Shown: positions 38,501 to 49,598, counted from the stretch's first letter. The stretch is DNA of 64,000 nt from Neiella litorisoli (GCF_014773395.1 NZ_JACXAF010000008.1:124001-188000); one strand, 5' to 3'. Numbers and translations are program-made. The notes: generated from the sequence alone by a model not told the origin.

Positions 38501-39081
38501 CTTGCGGCCAACTCAACGGCTGCATGCAGGTAGTCTTCTTCTTGCGAACGGCCGGTTCGTATCAATTCAAGATAGTAGCGATCAGGGAAGTATTCTTTGT
38601 AGAACGCTACCAATTCGTCGACCAATTGCTGATTGTTTCGCAGCAAAGCGATGCCCATATCACCTTCACGGGCTCCTGAGAGCACCAGCAAGCCCTCGTT
38701 GAGCTCCGCAAGCCATTCTTTCTCAATAACCGGGCGATGCTGGACATGGCCTTGTTCGTAGGCTCGTGAAATCAACAAGGTAATGTTTTTGTAGCCGGTG
38801 TCATTGAGGCAAAGAACCGTCAAGCGAGTCAGTTCATCGGCAAATTCTGCCGAGCGCATCCACATATCAGCGCCAATAATCGGCTTAACGCCAGCGCCTT
38901 GCGCCTTACCGTAAAATCGAACAAGGCCACAGAGATTTCCTTGGTCAGTGATGGCCATCGCAGGCATGTTTTGCTCTGCCACTGCGTTGATTAAGGCCGG
39001 CACCTTTTTCATGCCATCGACCATGGAGAAGTCAGAATGGATGCGCAGGTGAATAAATTTAGGGTCGTGATTGTCAGTCAT
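35593..39081 (-). CDS. dnaE: DNA polymerase III alpha subunit
   Basis: Catalytic subunit of the replicative polymerase, 1162 aa. PHP domain at the N-terminus ([13 protein letters not shown]), the polymerase active-site motif [12 protein letters not shown] near residue 400, the finger/palm region [15 protein letters not shown], the late motif [12 protein letters not shown], an OB-fold region ([19 protein letters not shown]) and the tau-binding C-terminus. It is 15 bases after rnhB. Confidence 0.98.
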   Translation of the reverse strand: MTDNHDPKFIHLRIHSDFSMVDGMKKVPALINAVAEQNMPAMAITDQGNLCGLVRFYGKAQGAGVKPIIGADMWMRSAEFADELTRLTVLCLNDTGYKNITLLISRAYEQGHVQHRPVIEKEWLAELNEGLLVLSGAREGDMGIALLRNNQQLVDELVAFYKEYFPDRYYLELIRTGRSQEEDYLHAAVELAARQQLPVVATNEVCFLSQDDFEAHEVRVAIHDGFTIADKRRPKRYSPQQYLRSEAEMCELFADVPSALANTVEIAKRCNVSVRLGEYFLPNFPTGDLTIEDYLVKVSEEGLEERLEFLFPDPEERAKRRPEYDERLKIELDVINQMGFPGYFLIVMEFIQWSKDNGIPVGPGRGSGAGSLVAYAQKITDLDPLEFDLLFERFLNPERVSMPDFDVDFCMDRRDEVIDHVAELYGRDAVSQIITFGTMAAKAAIRDVGRVLGHSYGFVDRISKLVPPDPGMTLAKAFEAEPKLPELYEADEEVREIIDMARTLEGVTRNAGKHAGGVVISPTKITDFSPLYCDDEGNNPVTQFDKNDVEEAGLVKFDFLGLRTLTIIQWALDMLNPRRAAKGQEAIFIESIPLDDQASFDLLKRAETTAVFQLESRGMKELIKRLKPDCFEDIIALVALFRPGPLGSGMVDNFIDRKHGREEVSYPDAQYQHESLQPILEPTYGVILYQEQVMQIAQVLAGYSLGGADLLRRAMGKKKPEEMAKQRAVFEQGAQDNGVDGELAMKIFDLVEKFAGYGFNKSHSAAYALVSYQTLWLKTHYPAYFMAAVMSADMDNTDKIVTLVDECQRMQLALSPPDLNSGYYKFSVNDEGEIVYGIGAIKGVGEGPVEAIIEEREANGPYRDLFDFCARIDLKKVNRRILEKLIQSGAMDKLGPHRAALMATLQEAMRAAEQHHKAEALGQGDMFGLLTTEPEEVQQAFASVNPWPESVWLEYERETLGLYLTGHPINQYLSELKNYTSNRLKDVSPTNRGQKVKAAGLVIGVRMMVSKKSGKRICILSLDDRSGRLDVGLFGDSVERFESLCVKDKILIVEGEVSFDDFSGGLKMSADSILDIEQARERHCLSLNIKLAKNALRQDWLAELQNVLSQWQHGTTPVRICYDAGTAEAELELGTQWRVTPTDRLMNELESLMGPKQVSLAF

Positions 39082-39096
39082 TGCGATCTGGCCCTT

Positions 39097-39672
39097 TCAG
39101 TGCTGCTCAAGCACGCGTTGCACTGGTTTAAAACTGCGGCGATGTTCAGGACAGGCACCATGCTCAACCAATTTTTCCATGTGCAGCTTAGTTGGGTACC
39201 CCTTATGACGGGCAAATTCATATTGGGGATATTGTTGATCGAGGATTGCCATTTCTTCATCGCGAGCCACTTTCGCGATAATCGATGCCGCGCTAATGGC
39301 CTCTTCGAGACCATCACCACCAACCACCGCTTTGGCTTCCATTGGCAGTTCTGGGCAACGATTACCATCAATTAACACTAACTGAGGTTGCTGTGATAAC
39401 CCAGCAACAGCGCGCTGCATTGCCACCATGGTCGCCTGCAAAATATTGATTTCATCAATTTCACTGGCTTCGGCGCGACCAAGCGACCAGCAAAGCGCTT
39501 TGTCTTTAATTTCTTCGGCCAGTAACTTGCGCTTCTTTTCCGATAACTTTTTCGAGTCATTTAAGCCTGTAATCGGATTAGCCGGATCGAGGATCACCGC
39601 TGCTGTGACCACCGCGCCAACCAAAGGGCCGCGGCCGACTTCATCGACACCTGCAATTAACTTCGTGTTCAT
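39097..39672 (-). CDS. rnhB: Ribonuclease HII
   Basis: Removes ribonucleotides from DNA-RNA hybrids. The 191-aa protein shows the RNase HII core [14 protein letters not shown] with the metal-binding Asp-Glu pair, then [12 protein letters not shown], a third acidic site in VLIDGNRCP and [12 protein letters not shown]. It overlaps lpxB by four bases (ATGA type), so it is coupled to lipid A synthesis genes as in most gammaproteobacteria. Confidence 0.97.
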   Translation of the reverse strand: MNTKLIAGVDEVGRGPLVGAVVTAAVILDPANPITGLNDSKKLSEKKRKLLAEEIKDKALCWSLGRAEASEIDEINILQATMVAMQRAVAGLSQQPQLVLIDGNRCPELPMEAKAVVGGDGLEEAISAASIIAKVARDEEMAILDQQYPQYEFARHKGYPTKLHMEKLVEHGACPEHRRSFKPVQRVLEQH

Positions 39673-40844
39673 TGATTACTACCTGAGTTGGCTTGCTTTG
39701 ACTTAATCAACACATCAATGGCATCGGTCGCCCGAACACTGGCATCTTGCCGAATGAGACGGTGGAGCTGCTCAAATTCAGCTTGCAGAGTTGCATTGGG
39801 ACTATCCAACTGACGATTCAACTCTGCGACCAAGTTTTCCACCGTCATCTCATATTGAAGGTATTCAGGCACTAATGCTTTATTCGCTAGCAAATTCGGC
39901 AGCGAGGCATATTTCACCTTCACCATGCGTCGAGCGATTTGGTAAGTCAGCCAGTGAACTTTATAAGCCACCACCATGGGTCGCTTGACCAACATGGCTT
40001 CGAGCGCCACGGTTCCTGATGCAAGCAACACCGCATTGGCTGCTGCCATGGCATCTCTGGCATTACCATCAATGACCGTGGCATTGAGTTGCGGGTAGTT
40101 GGCCAGCAGCGCTTCGATTTGTTGTCGGCGCTTATCATTGGCGGCCGGAATAACAAACTGCAGATGAGGGCGTTGCTGTTGCAATTGTTGCGCGACTTGC
40201 AAAAAGGTATCGCCTAATTGCGCTACTTCGCCGCCGCGACTGCCGGGAAGCAATGCCACAACTTGTTCGGCATCGACTAAACCAATGCGTTGTCTTGCTT
40301 CACTGCGATCCAATGACATGGGGATTTCATCGGCCAGCGGATGGCCAACAAATTCACAAGCAACCTGATGGCTGTCGTAGAATTGCTTCTCAAACGGCAA
40401 CAAAGCCAGAACTAAGTCAGTCGCTCGGTCAATTTTGAAAATTCGTTTTTGACGCCAGGCCCATACCGATGGGCTGACATAATGCACCGTGGTAATACCG
40501 GCGTCTTTTAATCGTTGCTCAACCCCCAGATTAAAATCTGGCGCATCAATGCCAACAAACACATCCGGTTGCCAATCGATTATTTTGGCAACCACGTCTT
40601 TGCGCAGTTTTAGCAACTCTGGCAATCGGCCCAATACTTCAAACAGCCCCATGACCGATAAAGTTTCCATATCGAACCAAGACTGGAAGCCAGCTTGAAT
40701 CATCTTCGGGCCGCCAATGCCGGCAAATTCGGCATTGGGATAACGGTGTTTAAGCGCCTGTAACAACGAAGCCCCCAGCACATCGCCGGAGGCTTCACCT
40801 GCTAATAACGCAATTCGGATCGGACGGTCTACGCCTGCAGTCAT
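39669..40844 (-). CDS. lpxB: Lipid-A-disaccharide synthase
   Basis: Condenses UDP-diacylglucosamine with lipid X to the lipid A disaccharide at the inner membrane. The 391-aa GT-B fold protein starts [20 protein letters not shown] and contains [20 protein letters not shown] and [10 protein letters not shown], all LpxB hallmarks, and then a nucleotide-sugar site [13 protein letters not shown]. It is 20 bases after lpxA. Confidence 0.97.
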   Translation of the reverse strand: MTAGVDRPIRIALLAGEASGDVLGASLLQALKHRYPNAEFAGIGGPKMIQAGFQSWFDMETLSVMGLFEVLGRLPELLKLRKDVVAKIIDWQPDVFVGIDAPDFNLGVEQRLKDAGITTVHYVSPSVWAWRQKRIFKIDRATDLVLALLPFEKQFYDSHQVACEFVGHPLADEIPMSLDRSEARQRIGLVDAEQVVALLPGSRGGEVAQLGDTFLQVAQQLQQQRPHLQFVIPAANDKRRQQIEALLANYPQLNATVIDGNARDAMAAANAVLLASGTVALEAMLVKRPMVVAYKVHWLTYQIARRMVKVKYASLPNLLANKALVPEYLQYEMTVENLVAELNRQLDSPNATLQAEFEQLHRLIRQDASVRATDAIDVLIKSKQANSGSNQ

Positions 40845-40864
40845 GTTGTGATGTTTACCGAAAT

Positions 40865-41629
40865 TTAGCGAACAATGCCGCGTGATGATTTCGCCAGATA
40901 ATCAACAATGACTTGTACTGCTGGCGATTCCTTGCCCTGCTCTGCTAATACCGGCAGTGCTTCTTCCGTGGTGAAACCTTCACGATAGAGCGTCTTGTAG
41001 GCTTTACGAAGCGACTGAATCGCTGGCTTATCAAACCCTCGACGTTTTAGACCTTCGTAATTCATGCCAAATGCTTCGTTGTGGCGAGCCATTACATAGG
41101 GCGGAATGTCTTTGAGGACGATCGAGCCTGCTGCAGTGAAGCTGTGCGCACCAACCCGACAGAACTGATGATAGCCACTCATGGCACCAGCGATAGCCCA
41201 GTCTTCGACATGAACGTGGCCGGCTAAACCGACATAGTTGGCAAGAATAATGTTGTCGCCTAACACGCAATCATGGGCAATGTGAACATATGCCATGAAT
41301 AAATTATTGCTGCCAACTACGGTTTTGCCTTGGTCTTGCGTGGTGCCACGGTGAACGGTGACACACTCGCGAAAGATGTTGTTGTCGCCAATAATGGTTT
41401 CTGTTGGCTCACCGGCATACTTCTTGTCTTGGTTTTCTTCGCCAATTGAGACGAATTGAAAAATCCGGTTTCCTTTGCCGATTTTGGTCCGTCCTTTGAT
41501 CACCACATGAGATGCGACTTCAGTGTCGTCACCAATCTCAACATCAGCGTCAATATATGACCACGGGCCAATTGTGACGTTATTGCCAATGCGAGCATTT
41601 TCATGAACAAAAGCTAGAGGACTAATCAA
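40865..41629 (-). CDS. lpxA: UDP-N-acetylglucosamine O-acyltransferase
   Basis: First acyl transfer of lipid A synthesis. Left-handed beta-helix of hexapeptide repeats (ARIGNNVTIGPWSYIDADVEIGDD...) with the catalytic-histidine region AHDCVLGDN and the C-terminal helical domain. I choose the TTG at 41629 as start: translation then begins MISPLAFVHENA, aligning with the LpxA N-terminus, with GGGAAG upstream and only two bases after the fabZ stop. A GTG at 41653 would add eight residues that do not align and overlap fabZ. This gives 254 aa. Confidence 0.95.
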   Translation of the reverse strand: MISPLAFVHENARIGNNVTIGPWSYIDADVEIGDDTEVASHVVIKGRTKIGKGNRIFQFVSIGEENQDKKYAGEPTETIIGDNNIFRECVTVHRGTTQDQGKTVVGSNNLFMAYVHIAHDCVLGDNIILANYVGLAGHVHVEDWAIAGAMSGYHQFCRVGAHSFTAAGSIVLKDIPPYVMARHNEAFGMNYEGLKRRGFDKPAIQSLRKAYKTLYREGFTTEEALPVLAEQGKESPAVQVIVDYLAKSSRGIVR

Positions 41630-41631
41630 GA

Positions 41632-42087
41632 TTAAGCTTCCCGTTGTGCACACATAATTTCAGCCGTACAAACAACGGCACCATCGACCTTGGCAGTCGC
41701 CTGGAATTTACCCATACCTCGCCGAGCCTTGAGAAACTCTACTTCCAGGACCAAGGTATCGCCTGGACCAACTGGGCGTTTAAAACGGGCATTATCGACG
41801 CTCGCAAAGTAATACAGAGTGTTTTTACCCGGCGTTTCTTCGGCCGATTTGTAGCTCAAAATACCGGTAGCCTGAGCCAAGGCTTCGAGCATCAAAACGC
41901 CAGGGAAAACCGGCTTTTGAGGAAAGTGGCCAGTGAAGAAAGGCTCATTAAAGGTGACGTTTTTAATCGCATGAAGCCACTTGCCCGGCTCATAATCGGT
42001 AACCCGATCAACCAGAAGAAATGGATAGCGATGAGGCAGACAGTTGAGGATTTCCTCAATGTCCAATTGCTTGAGTTCTCTAGTCAA
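41632..42087 (-). CDS. fabZ: 3-hydroxyacyl-ACP dehydratase
   Basis: Dehydratase of fatty acid elongation. The 151-aa hot-dog protein carries the FabZ signature [13 protein letters not shown], the catalytic His in [13 protein letters not shown] and Glu in [10 protein letters not shown]. Sits between lpxD and lpxA, a standard order that links the two uses of 3-hydroxyacyl-ACP. Confidence 0.97.
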   Translation of the reverse strand: MTRELKQLDIEEILNCLPHRYPFLLVDRVTDYEPGKWLHAIKNVTFNEPFFTGHFPQKPVFPGVLMLEALAQATGILSYKSAEETPGKNTLYYFASVDNARFKRPVGPGDTLVLEVEFLKARRGMGKFQATAKVDGAVVCTAEIMCAQREA

Positions 42088-42114
42088 GACTCAATTCCTT
42101 ATTCTTGTGAGTGT

Positions 42115-43140
42115 TCAATCTTGTTTCGCCAACTGTGCTTCGAGTGCTTTGACCCGCGAAAACAAATCGCCCAGCTGGTTATAACGGTTGACGCCGCGGC
42201 GCCACTCTCTGTTGCCGGTAGCCGGAATGCCACTAGAGTACAGCCCAGGCTCGGTGATACTTTTGACGATCATGGAATAACCGGTGACATGGACGCCATC
42301 ACAAATTTCAATGTGACCGTTGATGCCGACACCGCCCCCAATAACACAATGCTTGCCAATACGAGTACTGCCGGCAATACCTGTCGTTCCAGCCACTGCG
42401 GTGTAATCGCCAATCTGGCAGTTGTGACCAATCTGCACCTGATTATCAATAATAGCGCCTTTGCCGATGATGGTGTCATCCAGTGCGCCACGGTCAATGG
42501 TTACGCTAGCGCCAATGTCGGCCCCTTGACCAATCACCACCCGGCCCATTTGCGGAATTTTCTCCCATCGACCTTGATCATTGGCAAAGCCAAAGCCATC
42601 GCTACCCAACACGGTATTGCTATGAACCATGACATCATCAGCAAGCACAGTGTGGTGATAAAGCGTCACATTGGGCTTGATGGTGACGTTATTGCCGATT
42701 TCAACACCAACGCCAATGTAGCTGCCCGCGCCAATGCTGACGCCATCACCAATGCTGGCTTCGGCTTCAATCACGACGTTGGGGCCAATGTGGGCGTTGC
42801 TGCCAATAGTGGCCGCCGAGTCAATGGTTGCTGAAGGGTGGATAACCGCTTCGGGTACTGGGCTAGTATCCAATAATTGCGCCGCTTTGGCGTAACCTAA
42901 GTATGGGTTTGCCATGACAAGAGCGCGGCCTGCAACCAGGGATTGTTCTTTCGGGCTGACGATAACAGCCAGTGCGTTGCACTGTTCGAGTTGTGATTTG
43001 TACTTCTTGTTAGCAAGAAAGCTAACTTGTTGCGAATCGGCATTTTCTAAGGTGTTTAAACCGACGACGACGGCCGAGCCGTCGCCATCAAGTGTTGCAC
43101 CGATATGTTCTGCAAGTGCAGCGAGTGTAATGCTAGTCAT
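42115..43140 (-). CDS. lpxD: UDP-3-O-(3-hydroxymyristoyl)glucosamine N-acyltransferase
   Basis: Second acyl transfer of lipid A synthesis. The 341-aa protein has an N-terminal uridine-binding domain (LAALAEHIGATLDG, VSFLANKKYKSQL), a long hexapeptide beta-helix (ATIGSNAHIGPNVVIEAEA...) with the catalytic His in VQIGHNCQIG and a C-terminal helix ending KALEAQLAKQ. It is eight bases after skp. Confidence 0.97.
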   Translation of the reverse strand: MTSITLAALAEHIGATLDGDGSAVVVGLNTLENADSQQVSFLANKKYKSQLEQCNALAVIVSPKEQSLVAGRALVMANPYLGYAKAAQLLDTSPVPEAVIHPSATIDSAATIGSNAHIGPNVVIEAEASIGDGVSIGAGSYIGVGVEIGNNVTIKPNVTLYHHTVLADDVMVHSNTVLGSDGFGFANDQGRWEKIPQMGRVVIGQGADIGASVTIDRGALDDTIIGKGAIIDNQVQIGHNCQIGDYTAVAGTTGIAGSTRIGKHCVIGGGVGINGHIEICDGVHVTGYSMIVKSITEPGLYSSGIPATGNREWRRGVNRYNQLGDLFSRVKALEAQLAKQD

Positions 43141-43148
43141 TTAGCCAA

Positions 43149-43646
43149 TTACTTTTTGCTCAAGTGTTCAACAACTTTAGCTGAAATATCTGCTTCTGGC
43201 TTGGCGTATAGAATGGTTTGACGATCCAAGACAGCTTCATAACCTTCTTTTTGTGCAATTTCACTGATGGCTTTTTGCACGATGACAAAGATTTTTTTGT
43301 TTTCTTCAGCTTGGCGGCGCTGACCATCTTGCTGCAATGCTTTGGCTTTCAGCTTCAACGAAGCGTCCATTTCTTGCAGTTCACGGCCAACTTTCATTTT
43401 CTGTTCTTCAGTCAGCAAAGCTTCGTTACGACGCGCCTCTTCTTGCTTGTCAGCCATTTGCTTTTCCAAACGCTTGATTTCGTCAAGGCGGTCGGCAAAT
43501 TCACTTTGCAGCAACTTCGCGGTTGCTTCGCTTTGTGGAATATTTTTCACGATGCGGCCCAAATCAACAACCGCAATTCCTTTGGCTTGTACTGCGCCGG
43601 CCAACATGGCCATTCCTAAAGCAGCAACGGCAACCAATTTTTTCAC
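43149..43646 (-). CDS. skp: Periplasmic chaperone Skp/OmpH
   Basis: Periplasmic holding chaperone for outer-membrane proteins. The 165-aa protein has a signal peptide (MKKLVAVAALGMAMLAGAVQA) followed by IAVVDLGRIVKNIPQSEA and long charged helices (RLEKQMADKQEEARRNEA) that form the tentacles of the trimer. Directly follows bamA, whose product receives the same clients. Confidence 0.95.
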   Translation of the reverse strand: MKKLVAVAALGMAMLAGAVQAKGIAVVDLGRIVKNIPQSEATAKLLQSEFADRLDEIKRLEKQMADKQEEARRNEALLTEEQKMKVGRELQEMDASLKLKAKALQQDGQRRQAEENKKIFVIVQKAISEIAQKEGYEAVLDRQTILYAKPEADISAKVVEHLSKK

Positions 43647-43679
43647 AATAAACTCCTTAGAGATTAGGACGTCACTTTG

Positions 43680-46154
43680 TTAGAAGGTTTGTCCGACATT
43701 AAACGAGAAAGTTTCTGTTTTATCGCCAGTGTAATCTTCAAGCGGTTTAGCAAAGCTGAAGATCATCGGTCCCATTGGTGACAACCATTGGACCGTCAAA
43801 CCGACTGACGCACGAATTTTAGTGGGATCTGAGTAGTCGTAGATCTTATCGAGCTGATCGCGATGCAGATCTTTGTAGCTATCATAGTCAAACTCAGTGT
43901 CCCACAGGTTACCAACATCGAAGAACAAGCTGGTACGCACCGAATTCTTATAGGCTTCATCCATAAACGGCGTCGGTACAATCAATTCCAACGACGCCAC
44001 TGCAAGGGCGTTACCACCAATCGAGCCGCTACTCACTTCGAGGAAGTCATCCTCGCTTGGTGACGGAATCACCGCACCACCACCAGGGCCTGGGCTTGGC
44101 GGAATGCTACCGACCGCGATTCGGCGAACACCACGAGGACCAACGCCTCGGGATTCAAAGCCTCGCAAGCTGGAGCTACCACCTGCACGGAAGTTTTTAA
44201 AGAATGGCATGATGTGGTCATGACCACTCTCTGAACCATAACCATTGCCGTAACCAAGTTGCGCCGAGGTTGCAATCACCCAGTCGTGACGACGGTCCAG
44301 CGGCCAGTATTGGCGGTAGTTATAGTTAATGGTGAAGTAGTTCAGATCACTGTTTGGCGTGGTGATCATGGCATTAGCGCTGTTTGACGAACCACTGGTT
44401 GGGAAAGTACCGCGGTTCAAGGTAACGCGCGACCAACCAGCATTGAAATCAAAGGTGTTGAAGTTAACCTGACCATCAGGGTTCGACTCATCACCATAGA
44501 TGAGATAGAACTGACGAACCTGATCGTAATCGTCAAGATTCGATAGTTCGTTGTAGTTGTAACCAACGCCTAAGTTAATGCGGTTGTATTCATCGAGCGG
44601 GAAACCAAGGTTAGTTGACAAGCCATAGGTGGTGTTGTCATAGCTAATCAAGTTAGCGTTGCCGGCATCAAATTCGGAGTAGAAGATCCGGCCACCAAAC
44701 GACACGCCGTCTTTGGTGAAGTATGGATCGGAATAACTAAAATCAGCCCGACGATTATATTTGTTGGTGTTGATTTGAGCGCCGATTTTATTACCGGTGC
44801 CAAGGAAGTTACTTTGCTGAACACCGGCCTGCAAACTCAAACCTGAGTCAGTACCATAACCCAAGCCCGCGGTGAACGAGCCTGAAGGCTGCTCTTTAAC
44901 GGTGAATTCAAGGTCGACCATATCATCTTGCTGCGGCAAGCGATTGGTCTCCGATTCTGCCGTTTCAAAGTAGCCCAAACGATTCAATCGGTTTTCAGAC
45001 AACTCAACTGCAGAGTTTGATAACCAAGCCCCTTCTAACTGACGCATTTCGCGACGCAATACTTCATCTTTGGTAATGGTATTACCGGCGAAGTTGATGC
45101 GGCGAACATAAATACGCTTACCTGGGTTGATGTTTACGTTCAGAGTCACTTCGTTGTTTTCGTCATCCAACTCAGGGAAGGTCGTCACTTCCGGGTAGGC
45201 ATAACCAAAACGGCCTAAATATTTGCTGATCCGCTCTTCCGAGAAAGTCACTTCAGCGGCGTTATACAAGTCGCCTTCGCGCTGGGTGAACAAAGCCTGA
45301 AGTAGCTCTTTACGATTGAGTAAGTTGCCCGACAGCTTCACTTCTTTAACGTGGTACGGTTCGCCTTCTTTGACGTTAATCGAGATGTAAATCGATTTTT
45401 TATTTGGCGTCATCGCCACTTGGGTCGATTCCACTTCGAAACGAATGTAACCACGGTCGCGATAATAACTGGTCAGGGTTTCCAGATCGCCTTCGAGGGT
45501 TTGCTTCTGGTAGCGACGGTTGCCCATGATATCCCACCACGGCAAGGTGTCGCGCAGCTCTAGGGTCTCAAGCAGCTCCTGATCTGAATAGATGGTGTTA
45601 CCAACAATATTAATCTGATCGATCTCAGCAGCTTCGCCCTCGGTGAAGACAAACTGAACACTCACTCGGTTACGCGGTAGCGGTGTGACAATCGCTTGAA
45701 CTTTGGCGTTGTACTTACCAATGGAGTAATAGAAATCAGCAAGACCCTTTTCAACATCGGCAATCACACTACGCTCAAGTGATTCACCAACCTGAATTTT
45801 CGACGAATCTAAGCTCTCTTGTAGCTGCTCGTCTTTAATGTCTTTGTTACCACTGAATTCAATGTTACTGATGGTCGGCTTCTCGCGGACCTTAATCAAT
45901 AACGTGGTGTCATCTTGAAAAACACGAATATCTTCAAAATGGTTGGATGCGTTTAAACTGCGAAGAATAATGGCGGCAGTTTCTCCATCTACCGTATCGC
46001 CAACTTGAACAGGTACGCTGAGCAAGGCTGCACCAAGTGCAACCCTTTGAAGTCCCTCAATTCGGATATCTTCTACGACAAAAGTATCCTGAGCCTGCAC
46101 TGAGGCACTGGCAAAGAGCGCTATAGAAGCGATAAGTGCAGATCGAATAGCCAT
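43680..46154 (-). CDS. bamA: Outer membrane assembly factor BamA
   Basis: Core of the BAM complex that inserts beta-barrel proteins. The 824-aa protein has a signal peptide (ending VQAQ), five POTRA domains (about residues 25-425; e.g. FVVEDIRIEGLQRVALG) and a 16-strand barrel with the conserved VRGF-type loop (LRGFESRGVGPRG) and a C-terminal FSFNVGQTF. A Gly/Pro-rich insert (PPSPGPGGGAVIPSPSEDD) follows the loop motif, a local variation on the surface side. It is 35 bases after rseP. Confidence 0.97.
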   Translation of the reverse strand: MAIRSALIASIALFASASVQAQDTFVVEDIRIEGLQRVALGAALLSVPVQVGDTVDGETAAIILRSLNASNHFEDIRVFQDDTTLLIKVREKPTISNIEFSGNKDIKDEQLQESLDSSKIQVGESLERSVIADVEKGLADFYYSIGKYNAKVQAIVTPLPRNRVSVQFVFTEGEAAEIDQINIVGNTIYSDQELLETLELRDTLPWWDIMGNRRYQKQTLEGDLETLTSYYRDRGYIRFEVESTQVAMTPNKKSIYISINVKEGEPYHVKEVKLSGNLLNRKELLQALFTQREGDLYNAAEVTFSEERISKYLGRFGYAYPEVTTFPELDDENNEVTLNVNINPGKRIYVRRINFAGNTITKDEVLRREMRQLEGAWLSNSAVELSENRLNRLGYFETAESETNRLPQQDDMVDLEFTVKEQPSGSFTAGLGYGTDSGLSLQAGVQQSNFLGTGNKIGAQINTNKYNRRADFSYSDPYFTKDGVSFGGRIFYSEFDAGNANLISYDNTTYGLSTNLGFPLDEYNRINLGVGYNYNELSNLDDYDQVRQFYLIYGDESNPDGQVNFNTFDFNAGWSRVTLNRGTFPTSGSSNSANAMITTPNSDLNYFTINYNYRQYWPLDRRHDWVIATSAQLGYGNGYGSESGHDHIMPFFKNFRAGGSSSLRGFESRGVGPRGVRRIAVGSIPPSPGPGGGAVIPSPSEDDFLEVSSGSIGGNALAVASLELIVPTPFMDEAYKNSVRTSLFFDVGNLWDTEFDYDSYKDLHRDQLDKIYDYSDPTKIRASVGLTVQWLSPMGPMIFSFAKPLEDYTGDKTETFSFNVGQTF

Positions 46155-46189
46155 GTTTTCTTATGTTGTCCTTTATACCGCCAAGAGCA

Positions 46190-47530
46190 TTAAAACCGGG
46201 AAAAATCGTTAAAGAGCGCTAAGCCCATCAGCATCATCAATGCCGCAGATCCAATACGAAATCCGATCTCTTGAACCTTTTCCGGTACGGGTCGCCCCGA
46301 TAGAAGCTCAATAAAGTAATAGAGAAGGTGGCCGCCATCAAGCACTGGTAGTGGTAATAAGTTGATTATTCCAATATTGACCGAAATTAGCGCCACAAAT
46401 CCCAAAAAATAAATAAAGCCGAATGATGCACTGGCACCGGCTCCCTGTGCAATGGAAATTGGCCCACTTAAGTTCTTAACTGAGACATCGCCCGTGATTA
46501 GCTTACCAATCATACTGACGCTCAGGGTAACCAACTGCCAAGTCTTATCCACTGCTTTGCCTATCGCCTCAATCGGGCCATAGGTCAATTCGAACACGTA
46601 ATGCTCCGGCCAAGGTTCAACGGTTGGCGCTATTCCCAAATAGCCGCGGCCGCTTTTTTCACCTGGAGTCGCCGAAAGCGTTAACGTTTCGTTATGACGT
46701 ACGACATCAAATGTCATCACTTGGTTCGGCGATTGTTGAATTAATTTTGCAATTTCGGTCCATTCCGGTGCGGCCTCACCATTGACCGCAACAATTTCAT
46801 CGCCCACCTGAAAACCGGCTTTGGCTGCGGGTGTGGCGTCTTGTACTTGCGCGATAGTGAGATCAATTTGCGGCCGAAACGGCAACAGACCTAGGCTGCG
46901 AACTGCTGACTCTTTATCGGGATCAAACTGCCAGTTGCGCAAATCTAGTTGATAACTAATCGGCCGACCGACGCCCGGCTCTTGCGCCTTTAGCGTCATC
47001 GTTGGCTGACCGATATGAGCAACAAAACCTAAGTTCACGGCTTCCCAATCAGGCGTCTCACGGCCGCCCACCGCAACAATTTGCTGGCGCCCATCAAGGC
47101 CAGCAATCGCCGCTGGCGACTCTGGCACCACGCCATCAAATATAGGTTTAACCGTGGTCACACCCGCTAGGAACATCAACCAGTACGCGACCACCGCTAG
47201 TAACAAATTAGCCAGCGGTCCGGCAGCGACAATGGCAATCCGCTGCCAGACGGTTTTGTTGTTAAATGCTAGATGGGCTTCTTCTGCCGGTACTTCATCG
47301 ACCCGTTCGTCGAGCATTTTGACATAGCCGCCCAACGGAATGGCGGCAACCACATACTCTGTGCCGGTCTTGCCGTAGCGTTTTAATAAGGGCTTACCAA
47401 AGCCAACAGAGAAGCGCAGCACTTTCACGCCACAACGACGTGCAACCCAGAAGTGACCGAGTTCATGAAAGGTGATGAGCACACCAAGTGCCACCACAAA
47501 GAAAATTAGATTCCAGAAAAACTCAAACAT
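46190..47530 (-). CDS. rseP: Site-2 protease RseP
   Basis: Inner-membrane zinc metalloprotease that cleaves the anti-sigma factor RseA, releasing sigma-E. The HELGH motif at about residues 22-26 (ITFHELGHFWVARR), membrane segments at both ends, two PDZ domains in the periplasmic part (IAGLDGRQQIVAVGG; KAGFQVGDEIVAVNG) and the C-terminal LLPLPVLDGGHL with the third zinc ligand. 446 aa. It overlaps dxr by one base. Confidence 0.97.
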   Translation of the reverse strand: MFEFFWNLIFFVVALGVLITFHELGHFWVARRCGVKVLRFSVGFGKPLLKRYGKTGTEYVVAAIPLGGYVKMLDERVDEVPAEEAHLAFNNKTVWQRIAIVAAGPLANLLLAVVAYWLMFLAGVTTVKPIFDGVVPESPAAIAGLDGRQQIVAVGGRETPDWEAVNLGFVAHIGQPTMTLKAQEPGVGRPISYQLDLRNWQFDPDKESAVRSLGLLPFRPQIDLTIAQVQDATPAAKAGFQVGDEIVAVNGEAAPEWTEIAKLIQQSPNQVMTFDVVRHNETLTLSATPGEKSGRGYLGIAPTVEPWPEHYVFELTYGPIEAIGKAVDKTWQLVTLSVSMIGKLITGDVSVKNLSGPISIAQGAGASASFGFIYFLGFVALISVNIGIINLLPLPVLDGGHLLYYFIELLSGRPVPEKVQEIGFRIGSAALMMLMGLALFNDFSRF

Positions 47531-48738
47531 TACACGCCTTCACGTTGTCGCTGAGCACAAAACTGTGCGGCTAGTTGACGCCCTTGTTGATCAATGGCCA
47601 GCACATCTTCAAGGTTGGCAATACGAATGTCGCTGCCTGCAGCCATAACCTCGCCATTGACGGCGGCAATATCGGTAAAACGGATTTGCCCAGCCAAAAA
47701 GCGCTCCACTGAAATTTCGTTAGCGGCATTGAGCAAGGTACAAGATTCCTGATCCTGCTGACAAGCTTCTATCGCCAGTCGCAAACAGGGGTAGCGGTCA
47801 AAATCAGGAGGAAGAAAGTCCAGCTTGGCGATGTCGGCAAAGTTCAGCGGCTCGACGCCTGACTGCCCTCGCTCTGGAAACATCATAGCGTGAGCAATTG
47901 GCGTGCGCATGTCCGGTTGGCCTAACTGCGCCAACACTGAGCCATCACTGTATTGCACCATGGAATGGATCACTGATTGCGGATGGATCACCACTTCAAT
48001 CTGATCAGGGCGCGCATCAAAAAGCCGGCATGCTTCGATAAACTCAAGCCCTTTATTCATCATGGTCGCTGAATCGACGGAAATTTTCTGGCCCATCGAC
48101 CAGTTTGGGTGAGCCACAGCTTGCGCCGGTGTCTTACCGGCCAACTCGGCAATCGGCGTTTCTCTGAATGGGCCACCTGAACCGGTCAGTAGAATTTTGC
48201 TAACGCCTCGCTCAAACAATTTGCCTTGCTGTTGTGCTTGCCACTGCGCCGGCAAGCACTGAAAAATGGCGTTGTGCTCACTATCAATCGGCAATAATTC
48301 GGCGCCATGATCACGCACGGCATCCATGAATAGCTTGCCAGCTGAAACCAGCGATTCCTTATTCGCCAACAGCACCCGTTTGCCAGCTTGAGCAGCAGCC
48401 AACGTTGGTAACAACCCCGCGGCGCCAACAATGGCCGCCATCACCTGATCAACTTCTGCAGCGGATGACACTGCCACCAGCCCTTCTGGGCCAGATAAAA
48501 CCTCAGTATCGCACTGCGCTGCCTTTAATTGCTGCTGCAATTGTTGGGCCTGCTCAGCAGTGGCAACCACCGCATAGCGAGGCCGGAATGCAAGGATTTG
48601 ATGATAGAGTTTTTCGACCCGCGAATGGCTCGATAAGGCGAATACGGAAAAGCGTTCTGGGTGGCGTTGAACCACATCCAAAGTACTGACGCCAATTGAG
48701 CCGGTAGCGCCAAGAATCGTCACTTGCTGCAAAGGCAT
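47530..48738 (-). CDS. dxr: 1-deoxy-D-xylulose-5-phosphate reductoisomerase
   Basis: Second step of the MEP isoprenoid pathway. N-terminal NADPH site [17 protein letters not shown]; substrate and metal site [15 protein letters not shown]; flexible-loop region [23 protein letters not shown] in three pieces. 402 aa. Here dxr lies between cdsA and rseP rather than between frr and uppS as in E. coli. Confidence 0.97.
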   Translation of the reverse strand: MPLQQVTILGATGSIGVSTLDVVQRHPERFSVFALSSHSRVEKLYHQILAFRPRYAVVATAEQAQQLQQQLKAAQCDTEVLSGPEGLVAVSSAAEVDQVMAAIVGAAGLLPTLAAAQAGKRVLLANKESLVSAGKLFMDAVRDHGAELLPIDSEHNAIFQCLPAQWQAQQQGKLFERGVSKILLTGSGGPFRETPIAELAGKTPAQAVAHPNWSMGQKISVDSATMMNKGLEFIEACRLFDARPDQIEVVIHPQSVIHSMVQYSDGSVLAQLGQPDMRTPIAHAMMFPERGQSGVEPLNFADIAKLDFLPPDFDRYPCLRLAIEACQQDQESCTLLNAANEISVERFLAGQIRFTDIAAVNGEVMAAGSDIRIANLEDVLAIDQQGRQLAAQFCAQRQREGV

Positions 48739-48740
48739 TA

Positions 48741-49598
48741 TTAAACCGCCCAGTAAATCGCGCCGAGAGTAAAGACAGGCACCGCCGCAGTCAGGCTATC
48801 GACTCGATCGAGAATACCACCATGGCCGGGCAGAATCTTGCCGCTATCTTTGATCCCTGCATCTCGCTTGAGCATACTTTCAACCAAATCACCCAACACG
48901 CCGGCAATCACGCTCAGGTAGCAAAACAGCAAGTAAACAGCCAGGTTATTCGCTGCTGCTGGGAAGTACCACAAGCCACCAACAACAATCAGCGAGGCTA
49001 GTGCCAAACCACCAAGTAATCCCTCGACGGTTTTACCTGGGCTGACTTTCGGTAATAGTTTAGTTTTGCCAAAGCGTTTACCAAAGACATAGCCGCCAGT
49101 GTCGGCAGCCCAAACCAGCAGCAATGACATCAACAGCAGCGCAACCCCAGTATAAGCCTGCTCGGAGGGAATTGAGCGCAGCGCGATCATTGCCAAGCCC
49201 CAAGGAATAAGGGTAAGCCAGCCGATCACCGCTTTTGCAGGCCAACTGCGCCATAGCGGTTGGGCGGATGGATAAACCAACACCAAAGCAAGGGCAATGG
49301 TCCACCAAGCCATCGCCAACCATAGCGACACAATAAACCAGTCCGCCAATTCCAAACCATGCCAATGGTTGCCCGATAAGCTAGATGCCAACACCGCAGC
49401 AACAATGGCGATTGAAGCCACACCGTAAATCGTGCGTAAACGGCGTTTCAGGCCGCCCATTAACGTGCCCCACTCCCAAGCTGCCAGCATCAAAACGCCG
49501 CCGATGGCAATTTCAAAAGCCGTATCAGAGAGTAAGAAAATAGCCGCCAAAGCGACAGGGAGAAGTACCAGAGCGGTAAGGATTCGTAACTTTAACAT
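48741..49598 (-). CDS. cdsA: Phosphatidate cytidylyltransferase
   Basis: Makes CDP-diacylglycerol, the precursor of all major phospholipids. The 285-aa protein has about eight hydrophobic segments and the family signature near the C-terminus: [18 protein letters not shown] followed by [21 protein letters not shown] supplies the conserved active-site Asp region. Located after uppS with 18 bases between. Confidence 0.96.
   Translation of the reverse strand: MLKLRILTALVLLPVALAAIFLLSDTAFEIAIGGVLMLAAWEWGTLMGGLKRRLRTIYGVASIAIVAAVLASSLSGNHWHGLELADWFIVSLWLAMAWWTIALALVLVYPSAQPLWRSWPAKAVIGWLTLIPWGLAMIALRSIPSEQAYTGVALLLMSLLLVWAADTGGYVFGKRFGKTKLLPKVSPGKTVEGLLGGLALASLIVVGGLWYFPAAANNLAVYLLFCYLSVIAGVLGDLVESMLKRDAGIKDSGKILPGHGGILDRVDSLTAAVPVFTLGAIYWAV

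Noticed and set aside
41644-42834. Long open frame (396 codons) on the plus strand
   Set aside because: It is antisense to fabZ and lpxD. The hexapeptide-repeat codons of LpxD keep the opposite frame open; the translation resembles no protein.
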